Source: Clostridia bacterium (GTDB lineage: Bacteria; Bacillota; Peptococcia; DRI-13; SV3-B141). From it: 33,257 bases of DNA. The stretch is from the NCBI GenBank assembly GCA_018433015.1, contig JAHDSB010000014.1, forward strand, positions 1-33,257, in the 5' to 3' direction. The notes below the pieces were generated by a model. It had not been told where the DNA came from, ran no database searches, and saw only the letters and a list, made by a program, of their open reading frames with translations. Each line of letters opens with the position of its first letter. Position 1 is the stretch's first letter. Positions 15,707 to 24,649 of the stretch are shown here, one piece after another. A program made the translations under genes and the position numbers.

Positions 15707-16246
15707 CTACTGCAATTCTTTTTCTTTTTCCTGCATATAATCTTTTATCCATGCTAAAACTTCGGGATGAGAAATAGGCATGTCTTGTAATACATTTTTT
15801 ATTTCCTTAGTATCAAAGGTAAACTCTTTATCATCACACTTGTGTTGATACAAAAAATTTACATGGGGTGCCCCAGAAATTAAGGCTATTATTGTGGATA
15901 TGATATCACCTAAGGGAGGTCTATCAATATGGCTATGCTGAAATTTAGCCGTCACAACGGTACCTTGTCCTTCCTTTGATAATACGGATAAGTCACCATT
16001 ACATCCTTGAGCATTGGCCTGCAACATAGATAAACCTAAACCAACTTTACGAGTTGTTCTAGTAGTATAAAAAGGATCTAACGCTTTTTTTACTTTTTCT
16101 TCACTCATTCCACAACCATCGTCTTTAATTATTACACAAAATTCATCTTTCGTGGAACTTTCCTTAATTATGATAGTAATATTAGCTGCTTTAGCAGCTA
16201 AAGAGTTTTGGACAATATCCAGAATATGAAGCGATATTTCTCGCAT
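15707..16246 (-). CDS. HATPase (histidine-kinase-like ATP-binding) protein
   Basis: 179 residues. Residues 1-105 are a GHKL ATP-binding domain with N box DIVQNSLAAKA, G1 box IKDDGCGM and G2 box VGLGLSML. There is no sensor, no H box and no membrane segment, so it is not a complete histidine kinase. It may be an anti-sigma-like or partner kinase. Residues 110-179 are a family-specific tail with an acidic Lys/Glu-rich end. AGGAGG precedes the ATG. It is the last gene of the DRTGG/CBS/PHP cluster, 8 bases after the PHP gene. Relatives sit beside [FeFe]-hydrogenase or NuoE-like genes in other Clostridia (from memory). Confidence 0.82.
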   Translation of the reverse strand: MREISLHILDIVQNSLAAKAANITIIIKESSTKDEFCVIIKDDGCGMSEEKVKKALDPFYTTRTTRKVGLGLSMLQANAQGCNGDLSVLSKEGQGTVVTAKFQHSHIDRPPLGDIISTIIALISGAPHVNFLYQHKCDDKEFTFDTKEIKNVLQDMPISHPEVLAWIKDYMQEKEKELQ

Positions 16247-16254
16247 AAGCCCTC

Positions 16255-16998
16255 CTAACGCAAAGTGCGCAATATTCTACCATTTTCCCCGGCAAAGGCC
16301 ATTTTCAATTCTTTTATCGTACATTCCTCCATATAAGCAAAACTATGGGGGGCTCGCATATCTTGAAGATAATGGGCATCTGAAGAAACCACATGAGTTA
16401 TATTATGCTCCTTAAGATAGTCCATTTGAGGTTGGATACGAGGAAGATGGGGCGTTAATTCTACTCCATCCAAGTTAAGATCCAAGGGTATATGCCCAAG
16501 ATGTCCCCATAAACTAAAAGCTTGACGATCTATATGGGCGGCAATAGCTAAACCGCCAATTCTATGGATTTCTTTAACAGCTTCTTCAATAGTTAAATCG
16601 GTACCGACTAATAGCATTCTATCTAAATCCTCAATTTTATTGCCTTCTGCATTAACAATCCATTGTTCACCAAAGCTTTTCTTATTATTTTTAAGAGGGG
16701 GTAAGTGTTGATATACAAAATCCTGCCAAACCATCACCTCTTCTAGACTGTTAAAGAGACACACAATATGGACATCTTCTTGAGTTTGCAATTCCATTCC
16801 CGGAATAACTTTTATTCCCAATTCCTCTCCTTTAGTCATGAAAGCCGCTACATTTTGGGATGTATTATGATCAGTTATGGCAATAGCATCTAAACCTAAA
16901 GCTATTGCTCTCTTCAAAACACTTTCCGGTAGCATTTCATCACTGCCACAAGGTGATAAAATAGTATGGAGATGAAGATCTATAGACCAGTCTTTCAT
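16255..16998 (-). CDS. PHP-domain phosphoesterase
   Basis: 247 residues of the polymerase-and-histidinol-phosphatase fold, which hydrolyses phosphoesters with a tri-metal site. Metal-binding motifs are D7-L-H9-L-H11, ITDHN, IPGMELQT (Glu), AAHID and the C-terminal SSDAH. The substrate is unknown; relatives cleave 3',5'-bisphosphonucleotides (TrpH/RNase AM type) or other phosphates. Its ATG overlaps the stop of the DRTGG gene by 4 bases, so translation is coupled within the signalling cluster. Confidence 0.88.
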   Translation of the reverse strand: MKDWSIDLHLHTILSPCGSDEMLPESVLKRAIALGLDAIAITDHNTSQNVAAFMTKGEELGIKVIPGMELQTQEDVHIVCLFNSLEEVMVWQDFVYQHLPPLKNNKKSFGEQWIVNAEGNKIEDLDRMLLVGTDLTIEEAVKEIHRIGGLAIAAHIDRQAFSLWGHLGHIPLDLNLDGVELTPHLPRIQPQMDYLKEHNITHVVSSDAHYLQDMRAPHSFAYMEECTIKELKMAFAGENGRILRTLR

Positions 16999-17345
16999 TT
17001 TTCTGACCTGCCAACTCCTAAGGAATATAAGGAAGCTGCAATATTGTAAGCAGTTTCTTCAGTGGCAAAAAGATATATTCCTTCCTGTTCCGCTTTCTCT
17101 ATAGTCTCTTGCTGTGGCTTATGTCCATCTACAAAAATAATAGCCGGTAAATTCAAAAGTTGGGCTACTGCTACAACATTTTGGTGGCTTTGGACTGTTA
17201 TCCAAATATCTCCAGATTTAGCATGGGCCATGACGTTGCTTAATAAGTCACCAATATAACATCCCTTTATTACTGTATTATCTTTTATTTCACTATTATA
17301 AACAGCTTCCACCTGTAAATTACCAACAATTCTTCTTAAGTTCAT
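16995..17345 (-). CDS. DRTGG-domain protein (second copy)
   Basis: 116 residues forming one DRTGG domain, the regulatory fold seen next to CBS domains and in phosphotransacetylase-type proteins. It contains the segments GCYIGDLLSNVMAHAKSGDIW and VVAVAQLLNLPAIIFVDGHKP (first 20 residues of each recognisable). The frame is open to an ATG at 17357, but GGAGG 5 bases before the ATG at 17345 decides the start. It is a paralogue of the DRTGG gene at 18251, sharing the DLLSxVxA, ADLL/GDLL and C-terminal YxLGxG patterns. The two copies flank the CBS-HATPase gene, suggesting a common complex or ligand. Confidence 0.83.
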   Translation of the reverse strand: MNLRRIVGNLQVEAVYNSEIKDNTVIKGCYIGDLLSNVMAHAKSGDIWITVQSHQNVVAVAQLLNLPAIIFVDGHKPQQETIEKAEQEGIYLFATEETAYNIAASLYSLGVGRSEK

Positions 17346-17385
17346 TAGAACCTCCATACCGATTTAAAAAAGTATTTTATCACCT

Positions 17386-18264
17386 TTAAGCGATCTTTTC
17401 AGGCATAATTTTAATAATAAGACGAAGACCTTTACAAGTATTTTCAACAAACAATTTATCCGCCGACTTCTTAATGTTGGGTAAACCCATACCTGCACCA
17501 AATCCCATTTGTCGGAATTTATCCGCCGCTGTAGAATACCCTTTTCTCATGGCTAGCGGTATATTGTCAATTCCCGGCCCTTGATCTTCCACAATTATTG
17601 TTATTTCTTGTGGTGATATATTGGCGGTCATTTTCCCTTCCCGGGCATGAATCATTACGTTAATTTCCGCTTCGTAAGCAGCGATTGCACTGCGGCGGAC
17701 TATATCTCTACTTACACCCAATTCGGCAAGAATTTTTTTCAGAGAACTTGCTCCTTCTCCAGTACGATCAAAATCCAAGGCACGTATTGGGTATTCAAAT
17801 ATTTGCGGTATAAATTCTTTGTTTATAGGTTCTTGTTCTTTTTCTTCATCAAGGGGTTCTTCATCTATGCCTAAAAAAACAGCCAGGCGTCCGATTACAT
17901 CACCATGGGTTACAATTCCAACAACTTCACCTTCATTATTAACTACAGGAAACCTACCAAACTTATGGTTGTGAAAAAGCCTTAGAGCTTGACCAACAGA
18001 AGCGTTGGCATTAATTGTAATAACGCGAGAAGTCATATATTCTTTTACTAATGCTTCCAAAGCGTCATTTTCTAAAGCTCGAATAATATCAGCCACACTA
18101 ATAATACCTAACAAACAATTGTCCTTATCAATAACAGGTATTCCTGAAAAACCTCTGCTCCTCATAATATCTTTTGCTTCTTGCACAGAGGCCTCGGGGT
18201 GCACACTAACCACACCCTCATTCATCACATCTTTAATTAATAATTGCTCTTTATTTTTCTTCAA
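17386..18264 (-). CDS. CBS-domain protein fused to a SpoIIAB/RsbW-like ATPase domain
   Basis: About 292 residues. Two CBS domains (about 12-65 and 72-130; VKDVMNEGVVSVHPEASVQE-like and VKEYMTSRVITINANASVGQ) should bind an adenosine nucleotide and sense energy state. An acidic linker (DEEPLDEEKEQEP) leads to a GHKL ATPase domain (about 165-290) with IAAYEAEINVMIHA as N box, VEDQGPGI and GAGMGLPNIKK. That design resembles anti-sigma kinases. The start is uncertain: TTG at 18264 has AGGTGG 8 bases upstream, while GTG at 18276 has only AGGG. The gene overlaps the upstream DRTGG gene by 14 bases. Likely role: nucleotide-gated signalling to redox metabolism (inference). Confidence 0.82.
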   Translation of the reverse strand: MKKNKEQLLIKDVMNEGVVSVHPEASVQEAKDIMRSRGFSGIPVIDKDNCLLGIISVADIIRALENDALEALVKEYMTSRVITINANASVGQALRLFHNHKFGRFPVVNNEGEVVGIVTHGDVIGRLAVFLGIDEEPLDEEKEQEPINKEFIPQIFEYPIRALDFDRTGEGASSLKKILAELGVSRDIVRRSAIAAYEAEINVMIHAREGKMTANISPQEITIIVEDQGPGIDNIPLAMRKGYSTAADKFRQMGFGAGMGLPNIKKSADKLFVENTCKGLRLIIKIMPEKIA

Positions 18265-18619
18265 GAAAGTTACCACCTAACCCTAACTTATATAATAGTC
18301 CGCATGATTCAAACATAGGATAAGCTGTGGAAAGAATAGGAATATTCTTAGTTTTAGCTAGATCAATCATCTCTTGAGAAGGTATTTTTCCTCTGACGAA
18401 GACTACTCCTGCTAAATCCAGCATTTCCGCTGTTCTGATAACTTGTGGATGGATCAGGCCCGATAATAATAATGTTTTTTCCTTAGTAAAGGCCAGTACA
18501 TCACTCAACAAATCTGCACCACAAACTGTCTCAGTATAAATTTCCTCCAAATTATGTTCTGTATAAGATGTGGCTTGTAGCAATTCTTTTATTTCTGAAA
18601 GTTTTCTTTTTACCTGCAT
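18251..18619 (-). CDS. DRTGG-domain protein (first copy)
   Basis: A 122-residue single DRTGG domain, with segments ETVCGADLLSDVLAFTKEKT and IRTAEMLDLAGVVFVRGKIP. It is the first gene of the signalling operon and its end overlaps the CBS-HATPase gene. The start is unclear: ATG at 18619 has GAGG only 3 bases away, and GTG at 18628 has no good ribosome site. In contrast to typical phosphotransacetylase DRTGG domains it stands alone. Similar free DRTGG proteins occur next to hydrogenase subunits in anaerobic Firmicutes. Confidence 0.8.
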   Translation of the reverse strand: MQVKRKLSEIKELLQATSYTEHNLEEIYTETVCGADLLSDVLAFTKEKTLLLSGLIHPQVIRTAEMLDLAGVVFVRGKIPSQEMIDLAKTKNIPILSTAYPMFESCGLLYKLGLGGNFLEEK

Positions 18620-18657
18620 TTTCCTCACTCACTTTTTCACAAATTACTTATGTGTTT

Positions 18658-18686
18658 ATTATACTCAAGAACTGTGGAAAAACCAA
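18658..18686 (-). promoter_or_regulatory. Probable promoter of the DRTGG/CBS/PHP operon
   Basis: On the minus strand, TTGGTT (18681-18686) is 17 bases before a perfect TATAAT (18658-18663). It lies just after the rex terminator, so the signalling operon can be transcribed apart from rex. Confidence 0.45.
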
Positions 18687-18708
18687 GAGACGTCCTTTAG
18701 ACGTCCCT
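18686..18708 (-). terminator. Terminator of rex
   Basis: Stem AGAGACGTC / GACGTCCCT with one mismatch and a 5-base loop, followed on the minus strand by TTGGTTTTTCC. It overlaps the last base of the rex stop codon. Confidence 0.7.
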
Positions 18709-19358
18709 TAATTTTTATTTTTTAAATTAAAGGTTAATACTTCAAGATTTACTGCTAAATCAACATTACGTAGCTCTATCTCCTTAGGTACCGTAATCAC
18801 CCGAGGAGCAAAATTCATAATGGCTTTAATATCTGCTTCTACCAATTTATTAACAACCTCTTGAGCATAGCGAGAAGGAACAGCTACAATAGCCATTTTA
18901 ATTTTTTCTTTACTGATATATTCTTCCATTTCAGATACTGCGTAAATAGGTATATCTCCAAGTTTTGTTCCTATTTTATCTTCGTCATTATCAAAAATAG
19001 CTTTAATAACAAATCCTCTTTCTTGAAACCCCTTATATTGGGTTAATGCAGTACCTAGATTTCCTCCTCCTACAATTATAACTCCCCACTTCTGTTCCAA
19101 GCCCAATATGTTAAGAATTTCCTTGTGTAAATTCTGTACATTGTAACCTACACCGCGTGTGCCAAACTCACCAAAATATGCCAGATCCTTTCTTACCTGG
19201 GCCGGAGAACTGTTAACACCTTCAGCTATTTCTCCTGATGATACTGTTGCAACTCCTTTTTTTACCAGATAATCAAGGTATCGAGAGTATACTGATAGTC
19301 TAATAATTGTTGCTTCAGGTATCTTTAATGCTTTTATTTTCAATGCTTTCACGTCCAT
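18708..19358 (-). CDS. rex: Rex, NADH/NAD+-sensing transcriptional repressor
   Basis: Rex represses fermentation and redox genes and lets go of DNA when NADH binds. The 216 residues are full length. The N-terminal winged helix (15-75) carries SSPAQVRKDLAYFGEFGTRG (20 residues), the Rex recognition signature. The Rossmann domain starts with VIIVGGGNLGTAL (93-105; GGGNLG in place of GAGNLG) and IFDNDEDKIG for the NADH ribose. A C-terminal helix ends in NLEVLTFNLKNKN for domain swapping. AGGGGGAG precedes the ATG. The neighbours are DRTGG/CBS/PHP genes, so a redox-control block is plausible. I saw no convincing Rex site in front of it. Confidence 0.96.
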   Translation of the reverse strand: MDVKALKIKALKIPEATIIRLSVYSRYLDYLVKKGVATVSSGEIAEGVNSSPAQVRKDLAYFGEFGTRGVGYNVQNLHKEILNILGLEQKWGVIIVGGGNLGTALTQYKGFQERGFVIKAIFDNDEDKIGTKLGDIPIYAVSEMEEYISKEKIKMAIVAVPSRYAQEVVNKLVEADIKAIMNFAPRVITVPKEIELRNVDLAVNLEVLTFNLKNKN

Positions 19359-19375
19359 TCTCCCCCTTTGTGAGA

Positions 19376-19384
19376 ATTATAACA
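19376..19384 (-). promoter_or_regulatory. Probable extended -10 promoter of rex
   Basis: The minus strand reads TGTTATAAT (extended -10 TG-n-TATAAT) with no clear -35. The start point would fall about 10 bases before the ATG, just ahead of the ribosome site. Confidence 0.4.
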
Positions 19385-19430
19385 TAATCTCTAACACCAG
19401 TATACTATTTATTAAATATTGACCAGATAA

Positions 19431-20237
19431 CTAGCCAATGAACTGATGATAGTTAAGCAGAAGAGCTAACGCCTTCTGTTGTGCATCCAACAACTTAATA
19501 TCTTGCCAGTTTTCACTTAAGGCTCTCATGCTCTCAGCTCCTAAACGGCAACCTTCTGCTAATCCTTTTATCTGATCTTTTTCCTTTCTATTCTTAGCTT
19601 CTTCGGCAATTTTAAAACCAGTAGTTGCTGTTTTTTCTAATTCTTCAGCAAGGTTAGCATATTTAGTTTTATATTTTAGCATTTCTTCACTCTGCACACT
19701 TATGTCGGAAAACAATAGCACAGCTTTCTTTAGACAAATATCTATCTTACCTAAAAAAGGAGCTATTTTTTGGGCGGCGAACTTGTCTTCTGCTGGAAAT
19801 TTATAAGAACAGTTATTTATTTCCCCCGTTATTACTTGTGTTTCTTGCCCTTCAACCTTTATTCTTTCCGCTAAGGATTGAAGTTTTTCCTTATTATTAA
19901 TAAAACCTAAATAAACCTGATAAGGGGAAGTACTAGAAATTACAGCAGGCCAGCCTTTTTCTGCTAAACGTTCACCTAAAAGCACTGCTGTTTTTTGCTG
20001 TTGATATTGAGCTATTAGGATGCTGTAATATGTTTTTTTTTCTAATCTTAATACTTTCTTCTTTCCAGATGAATGTGCTAGTAAGCGATATGGGTCAGAT
20101 TCAACAACATCATGATTTATTCTGGTCAAATAATATTTACCAATAACCTGTCCAAAACATAAAGAAATAGTAAGGGCACAAATTATAAATACTAATACTA
20201 AAATAGTCTTTTTAACAGATCTCCCTCTGCCCCTCAA
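19431..20237 (-). CDS. SPOR-domain membrane-anchored protein
   Basis: 268 residues. A short basic N-terminus (RGRGRSVKK) is followed by one membrane helix (10-30). Residues about 68-140 look like a SPOR domain, which binds denuded peptidoglycan at division sites (YYSILIAQYQQQKTAVLLGE and YQVYLGFINNKEKLQSLAER). The rest is helical and rich in Lys/Glu/Ala and should lie outside the cell. The TTG start at 20237 has only GGTGG 4 bases upstream, and no ATG fits before the membrane helix, so the start is uncertain. It follows folC by 58 bases. SPOR proteins after valS-folC are common in Peptococcaceae (from memory). Confidence 0.72.
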   Translation of the reverse strand: MRGRGRSVKKTILVLVFIICALTISLCFGQVIGKYYLTRINHDVVESDPYRLLAHSSGKKKVLRLEKKTYYSILIAQYQQQKTAVLLGERLAEKGWPAVISSTSPYQVYLGFINNKEKLQSLAERIKVEGQETQVITGEINNCSYKFPAEDKFAAQKIAPFLGKIDICLKKAVLLFSDISVQSEEMLKYKTKYANLAEELEKTATTGFKIAEEAKNRKEKDQIKGLAEGCRLGAESMRALSENWQDIKLLDAQQKALALLLNYHQFIG

Positions 20238-20295
20238 GGTACCACCCCCATCCCACCTTACATCATATGCTAGGGGGAAGGGACTTTAGAACCTC

Positions 20296-21594
20296 TTACT
20301 GACAATTAAAAAACTTTCTCACTTCACCTAGTAAGTATAAAGAACCGGTAACAAGTACTAAATCATGGGATCCTGCTTCTTCAACAGCTTCTTGTAGGGC
20401 TTGAGGTACTTCTTCTTTTAGAGATACCACAGCTTGCTTTTGTTGAAAGAAATCTTTAATTTTCCACCATTTCTGAGCCCTATATGAATCCGGCTTGGTA
20501 ATAATTATCCTATCAACCAGAGGCTCCAGTAGATAGGCAACTTTTTTTCTATCCTTGTCATCCAACATCCCAATAACTAGTATTATTCTTTCGACCTTTA
20601 CTTTTATTTCTTTAAGCCATTGGTTTAAAGCTTTCATTCCAGCAATATTATGAGCACCATCTATTATTACTAAAGGATTTTCGTTAATAGTTTCTAGTCT
20701 CCCGGGCCACTGGACGTTAACAAAACCTCTTTTTATATCATCATCTGTAGCTTGGAAGCCTCGTACTTTAATTAGCTCTAAGGCCAACAAAGCTGTAGCA
20801 GCATTAACCAGCTGATGATCTCCTTTTAATGATAGAAAAAGTTCTCCATAATTTTTCTGCGTCGTTTTAAATTGGCATAGTTGACCCTTAAGGCTTTTCT
20901 CAAGAATTTTGTAAGTTACCTCCTGTTGTACCTGATAGAAAGGTGCTGCTAATTTCTTCGCCTGTTCCTGTAAAACCTTTAGTACTACATCATCGGTACT
21001 AGCTGTAATGATGGGACATTTTTTCTTGATGATACCACTCTTCTTTTCCGCTATTTCTTTAACAGTTGTACCGAGATAAGCAGTATGGTCTACAGTAACA
21101 TTAGTAATAATTGAAAGTAAAGGGGCTTGAATTACGTTAGTAGAATCCATATCCCCTCCTAACCCTACTTCCAATATTACTATTTCCACCTTTGCAGCAT
21201 GAAAATATAAGAAGGCTAAGGCCGTTAAGACTTCAAACTCCGTAGGACTTTCACCTATTTCTTGTTTAACCTCCTCAAAAGCCGGAACTAATCGGGTTAA
21301 AGTTTCTGCTAAATCTTCTGAAGAGATAGGTTCACCATTAATACATATTCGTTCATTGTAAGAATGGAGGTGGGGCGATGTATATGTCCCCACCTTATAT
21401 CCTGCTTCCTGTAACACAGCAGTAAGCAACGCCGCTGTTGAACCTTTTCCATTAGTACCTCCAATATGAATAATAGGTAAGGTATCCTGCGGGTTATTGA
21501 ATTTTTTTAATAAGCTTCTAATTCTGGAAAGGCCCAGATTTATACCGAATTTTGTTAAATTCTTAATTACTTCTATCGACTGTTCATAATTCAT
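20296..21594 (-). CDS. folC: Bifunctional folylpolyglutamate synthase / dihydrofolate synthase
   Basis: FolC adds glutamate to dihydropteroate and to reduced folates with ATP, keeping folates in the cell. The 432 residues are standard. The P-loop IIHIGGTNGKGSTAALLTA is at 41-59, followed by the folate loop (TYTSPHLHSYNERICINGE), the GGDMDSTNV metal/ATP region, VTVDHTAYLG and the C-terminal LVTGSLYLLGEV. It starts 4 bases after the valS stop with AAGGTGA as ribosome site, an arrangement typical of Firmicutes. Regulation is probably through the valS T-box by read-through. Confidence 0.95.
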   Translation of the reverse strand: MNYEQSIEVIKNLTKFGINLGLSRIRSLLKKFNNPQDTLPIIHIGGTNGKGSTAALLTAVLQEAGYKVGTYTSPHLHSYNERICINGEPISSEDLAETLTRLVPAFEEVKQEIGESPTEFEVLTALAFLYFHAAKVEIVILEVGLGGDMDSTNVIQAPLLSIITNVTVDHTAYLGTTVKEIAEKKSGIIKKKCPIITASTDDVVLKVLQEQAKKLAAPFYQVQQEVTYKILEKSLKGQLCQFKTTQKNYGELFLSLKGDHQLVNAATALLALELIKVRGFQATDDDIKRGFVNVQWPGRLETINENPLVIIDGAHNIAGMKALNQWLKEIKVKVERIILVIGMLDDKDRKKVAYLLEPLVDRIIITKPDSYRAQKWWKIKDFFQQKQAVVSLKEEVPQALQEAVEEAGSHDLVLVTGSLYLLGEVRKFFNCQ

Positions 21595-21598
21595 AGCT

Positions 21599-24271
21599 TC
21601 ACCTTAAAGAAGATATTCTTCCTAATACAGCTTCTTTTTTAGCTTGATAATCTTGCAGTTTTAGTTTTTCTTTTTCCACAACTTCCTGAGGAGCTTTACT
21701 GATAAATCCTTGATTGGATAGTTTCTTTTCCAAGCGAGAAATCTCTTTATCAAGATTAGTATTCTCTTTTTCTAATCGTTCTAATTCTTTCGTGATATCA
21801 ATCAAGTCACGCAAGGGTAGATAAACTTCTACACCACTAACGATGGCTGTTACAGCTTGCTCAGGTTTTTCCGTACTACTTTCCCTTATTGTAAGTTGTG
21901 ATACACTCCCTAAATTATTAATATACTGCTCTCCAGCTTCCAGAACCGCTTTAATTTCCGGTGCTTGCGCCATGAGAATCAACTCTGCTTTTTTACCGGG
22001 AGCCACATTCATTTCACTTCTCAAATTACGAACAGCTTTAATAACTTCCATAATAGTACTCATTTGCTGTTCAATCTTTTCACTAAGCTCTTCTTCCTTA
22101 CCTTGTGGCCATTGAGACAGCATAATTGTTTCTCCCTGATGAGGAAGAAGCTGCCATATTTCCTCAGTAATAAACGGCATAAAGGGATGTAGTAATTCCA
22201 TAGTCTGGCGCAAAGTTTTGGCTAATACATACTGGGCTGTTATTTTACTTTTTTCCGTCTCTTTTCCATATAGACGTGGTTTAATTAATTCTATATACCA
22301 ATCGCAGAATTCGTCCCAAATAAATTCATAGAGTACTCTTCCTGCTTCCCCCAGATCATAACGTTCCATGTTTCTGGTTACTTCCTGAGCAGCTCTATTG
22401 AAACGACTTCTAATCCATCTATCAGCCAAGGTATATTCCAGTTCTTCTGTATTAACTTTATCTTCATCATAATCAGCTAAATTCATCAAGGCAAAACGAG
22501 AAGCATTCCAAATTTTATTGGCAAAGTTTCTTGTTCCTTCTAAACGTTCCATTTGGAAGCGCAAATCATTTCCAGGGGTATTACCTGTTATCAACATAAA
22601 GCGCAGGGTATCAGCACCATATTTATCAATAACCTCAATAGGATCTATCCCATTTCCTAGAGATTTACTCATTTTTCTTCCTTGAGCATCAAGAACTAAC
22701 CCATGTATAAAGACTTCCTGGAAGGGAGCCTCATCCATAAATTCCAGAGCCGTAAATATCATACGAGCCACCCAGAAAAAGATGATATCGCGCCCTGTTA
22801 CCAATACTGAGGTTGGATAATAAGTTTGTAATGCTTCCGTATTATCAGGCCAACCCATGGTGGAAAAAGGCCATAATCCTGAACTGAACCAGGTATCTAA
22901 AACGTCCGAATCTTGTTTCAGCTTTTCACTACCACACTTAGGACAATGGGTAGGATCTTCCTTGGCACAAATAACTTCATTACATTCCTGGCAGTACCAA
23001 ACAGGAATACGGTGTCCCCACCACAGTTGCCTGCTGATACACCAATCTCTGATATTTTCCATCCAATTAAGATAAGTTTTTGTAAAACGTTCCGGTACAA
23101 ATTTTGTCTTGCCGTCCAGCACAGCCTGTATAGCCGGCTCAGCCAAAGGCTTCATTTTTACAAACCATTGCTTCGACACCAGAGGTTCGATAGTAGTGCC
23201 ACAGCGGTAACACTGACCTACGGCATGGTCATGATCTTCCACTTTAACAAGTAATCCCAGATCCTCTAGATCAGCCACTATTTTCTTCCTGGCATCATAT
23301 CTATCAAGACCTTCATATTTACCGGCCAACTCATTCATTTTCCCTTGCCTATCCAGAACATTAATTTGCTCTAATTCATGTCTAAGTCCCATTTCAAAGT
23401 CATTAGGATCATGAGCCGGAGTTATCTTTACGGCACCTGTACCAAATTCTTTATCTACGTATTCATCAGCAATAATGGGAATTTCCCTGTTTACTAAAGG
23501 TAGTATGGCATTCTTCCCTATTAAATGTTTATAGCGATCATCTTCAGGATTTACTGCAATAGCAGTATCACCCAGCATTGTTTCCGGTCTGGTTGTAGCT
23601 ACCATTATATAGCCGTCGCCCTCTTGTAAAGGATAATTGATATACCAGATTTGTCCCTTTTGGTCCTCATGTTCTACCTCTATATCAGATATGGTAGTTT
23701 GGCATTGAGGGCACCAGTTTATAATATAATTTCCTTGATAAATCAGACCCTTTTCATAAAGTCTTACGAATACCTCCCGTACGGCACGGGAACATCCTTC
23801 ATCTAGGGTAAAACGTTCCCTCTCCCAATCACAAGAAGTACCCAGTTTTCTTAACTGTTTAGTAATATGATCTCCATACTGTTTTTTCCATTCCCAGACA
23901 CGTTCTAAAAATTTCTCCCGACCAATATCATATTTTGAGGTTCCTTCTTTAGCTAATTGCCCCTCGACCTTGGCCTGGGTAGCAATACCTGCATGATCTG
24001 TTCCCGGTAACCATAGTGTTTCATAGCCTTGCATGCGACGCCACCGTGTCAAAATATCTTGTAAAGTATTATCAAGGGCATGTCCCAAATGTAAAGAGCC
24101 TGTAACATTGGGGGGAGGCATCACTATCGAAAAAGTTTTTCCTTCTTCTTTAGCTTTTTTTGTTTCTTCGTTAGCCTCTGCCCTAAAATACCCACTCTTT
24201 TCCCAATGTTGATACCATTTTTCTTCCACATTTTTTGGATCATATGTTTTAGATAAATTTTTACCGTCCAA
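21599..24271 (-). CDS. valS: Valyl-tRNA synthetase
   Basis: A class I synthetase charging tRNA-Val. The 890 residues are full length. [20 protein letters not shown] (52-71) contains the HIGH-type motif HLGH (61-64), the class I signature KMSKS occurs in [14 protein letters not shown], and the CP1 editing domain holds [17 protein letters not shown]. Two zinc-type cysteine clusters are visible (CYRCGTT; CQECNE...CPKCGSEK). The C-terminal 65 residues form the ValRS coiled coil. The start is TTG, with AGGAGG 7 bases upstream. It is preceded by a T-box leader and followed 4 bases later by folC. Confidence 0.97.
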   Translation of the reverse strand: MDGKNLSKTYDPKNVEEKWYQHWEKSGYFRAEANEETKKAKEEGKTFSIVMPPPNVTGSLHLGHALDNTLQDILTRWRRMQGYETLWLPGTDHAGIATQAKVEGQLAKEGTSKYDIGREKFLERVWEWKKQYGDHITKQLRKLGTSCDWERERFTLDEGCSRAVREVFVRLYEKGLIYQGNYIINWCPQCQTTISDIEVEHEDQKGQIWYINYPLQEGDGYIMVATTRPETMLGDTAIAVNPEDDRYKHLIGKNAILPLVNREIPIIADEYVDKEFGTGAVKITPAHDPNDFEMGLRHELEQINVLDRQGKMNELAGKYEGLDRYDARKKIVADLEDLGLLVKVEDHDHAVGQCYRCGTTIEPLVSKQWFVKMKPLAEPAIQAVLDGKTKFVPERFTKTYLNWMENIRDWCISRQLWWGHRIPVWYCQECNEVICAKEDPTHCPKCGSEKLKQDSDVLDTWFSSGLWPFSTMGWPDNTEALQTYYPTSVLVTGRDIIFFWVARMIFTALEFMDEAPFQEVFIHGLVLDAQGRKMSKSLGNGIDPIEVIDKYGADTLRFMLITGNTPGNDLRFQMERLEGTRNFANKIWNASRFALMNLADYDEDKVNTEELEYTLADRWIRSRFNRAAQEVTRNMERYDLGEAGRVLYEFIWDEFCDWYIELIKPRLYGKETEKSKITAQYVLAKTLRQTMELLHPFMPFITEEIWQLLPHQGETIMLSQWPQGKEEELSEKIEQQMSTIMEVIKAVRNLRSEMNVAPGKKAELILMAQAPEIKAVLEAGEQYINNLGSVSQLTIRESSTEKPEQAVTAIVSGVEVYLPLRDLIDITKELERLEKENTNLDKEISRLEKKLSNQGFISKAPQEVVEKEKLKLQDYQAKKEAVLGRISSLR

Positions 24272-24306
24272 AGGTATACCTCCTCATTTCTGTTATATTA
24301 AAAAAT

Positions 24307-24349
24307 AAAGCCCTCTTCGTCCATAAATAAAGGACGAAAAGGGCTCTTT
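24307..24349 (-). terminator. T-box terminator of the valS leader
   Basis: Long stem AAAGCCCTCTTCGTCC (24307-24322) / GGACGAAAAGGGCTCTTT (24332-24349) with a 9-base loop, then TTTATTTTTT on the minus strand. Its 5' arm competes with the antiterminator that contains the T-box core. Confidence 0.85.
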
Positions 24350-24580
24350 CCGCGGTACCACCTCATTTCCCTTTTCACCGCATTGCTATAAAAAGGGCTC
24401 TCTAAGCTTTAACGGGCACACCCGGCAGCATTTACTCCAAGTTCAACACTGCACCTCCAGGGCTACAAAAGAACTATCCCTTTAGCAAACCTTTCAGCCT
24501 TGGGTCTGCCTCTCTTAAAAGCTACATAGTTCTCGCTCTCCCCTTCTCAGGTTTTCAGAAAGTATTACTTTCACTTTATC
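24350..24580 (-). promoter_or_regulatory. T-box riboswitch of valS, specifier GUA (Val)
   Basis: The minus strand carries the T-box core AGGTGGTACCGCG (24351-24363), which binds the CCA end of uncharged tRNA, and the distal stem I sequence AGAGAGGCAG with the usual AGAGAG bulge. Helix GAACTAT/ATAGTTC sits above an internal loop closed below by AGGGG/CCCT. The 3' side of that loop reads TTTTGTAG. The codon GTA (24464-24466) followed by a purine is the best specifier, matching valine. Uncharged tRNA-Val should favour the antiterminator and switch on valS and probably folC. Confidence 0.9.
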
Positions 24581-24586
24581 CTCATA

Positions 24587-24615
24587 ATTTTACCTATTTG
24601 TCTTATACTTGTCAA
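24587..24615 (-). promoter_or_regulatory. Sigma-A promoter of the valS T-box
   Basis: TTGACA (24610-24615 on the minus strand), a 17-base spacer and TAAAAT (24587-24592). Transcription should begin near 24580, at the 5' end of the T-box RNA. Confidence 0.8.
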
Positions 24616-24649
24616 GAAAAGGCTAGGCTTTTAGATTACCTTCCCTTTT

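Noticed and set aside
18633-18657. TTGTGAAA half-site and CACA...TGTG repeat before the first DRTGG gene as a Rex site
   Set aside because: Only one half-site is present, and the CACA/TGTG repeat is in the inverted orientation compared with the Rex consensus.
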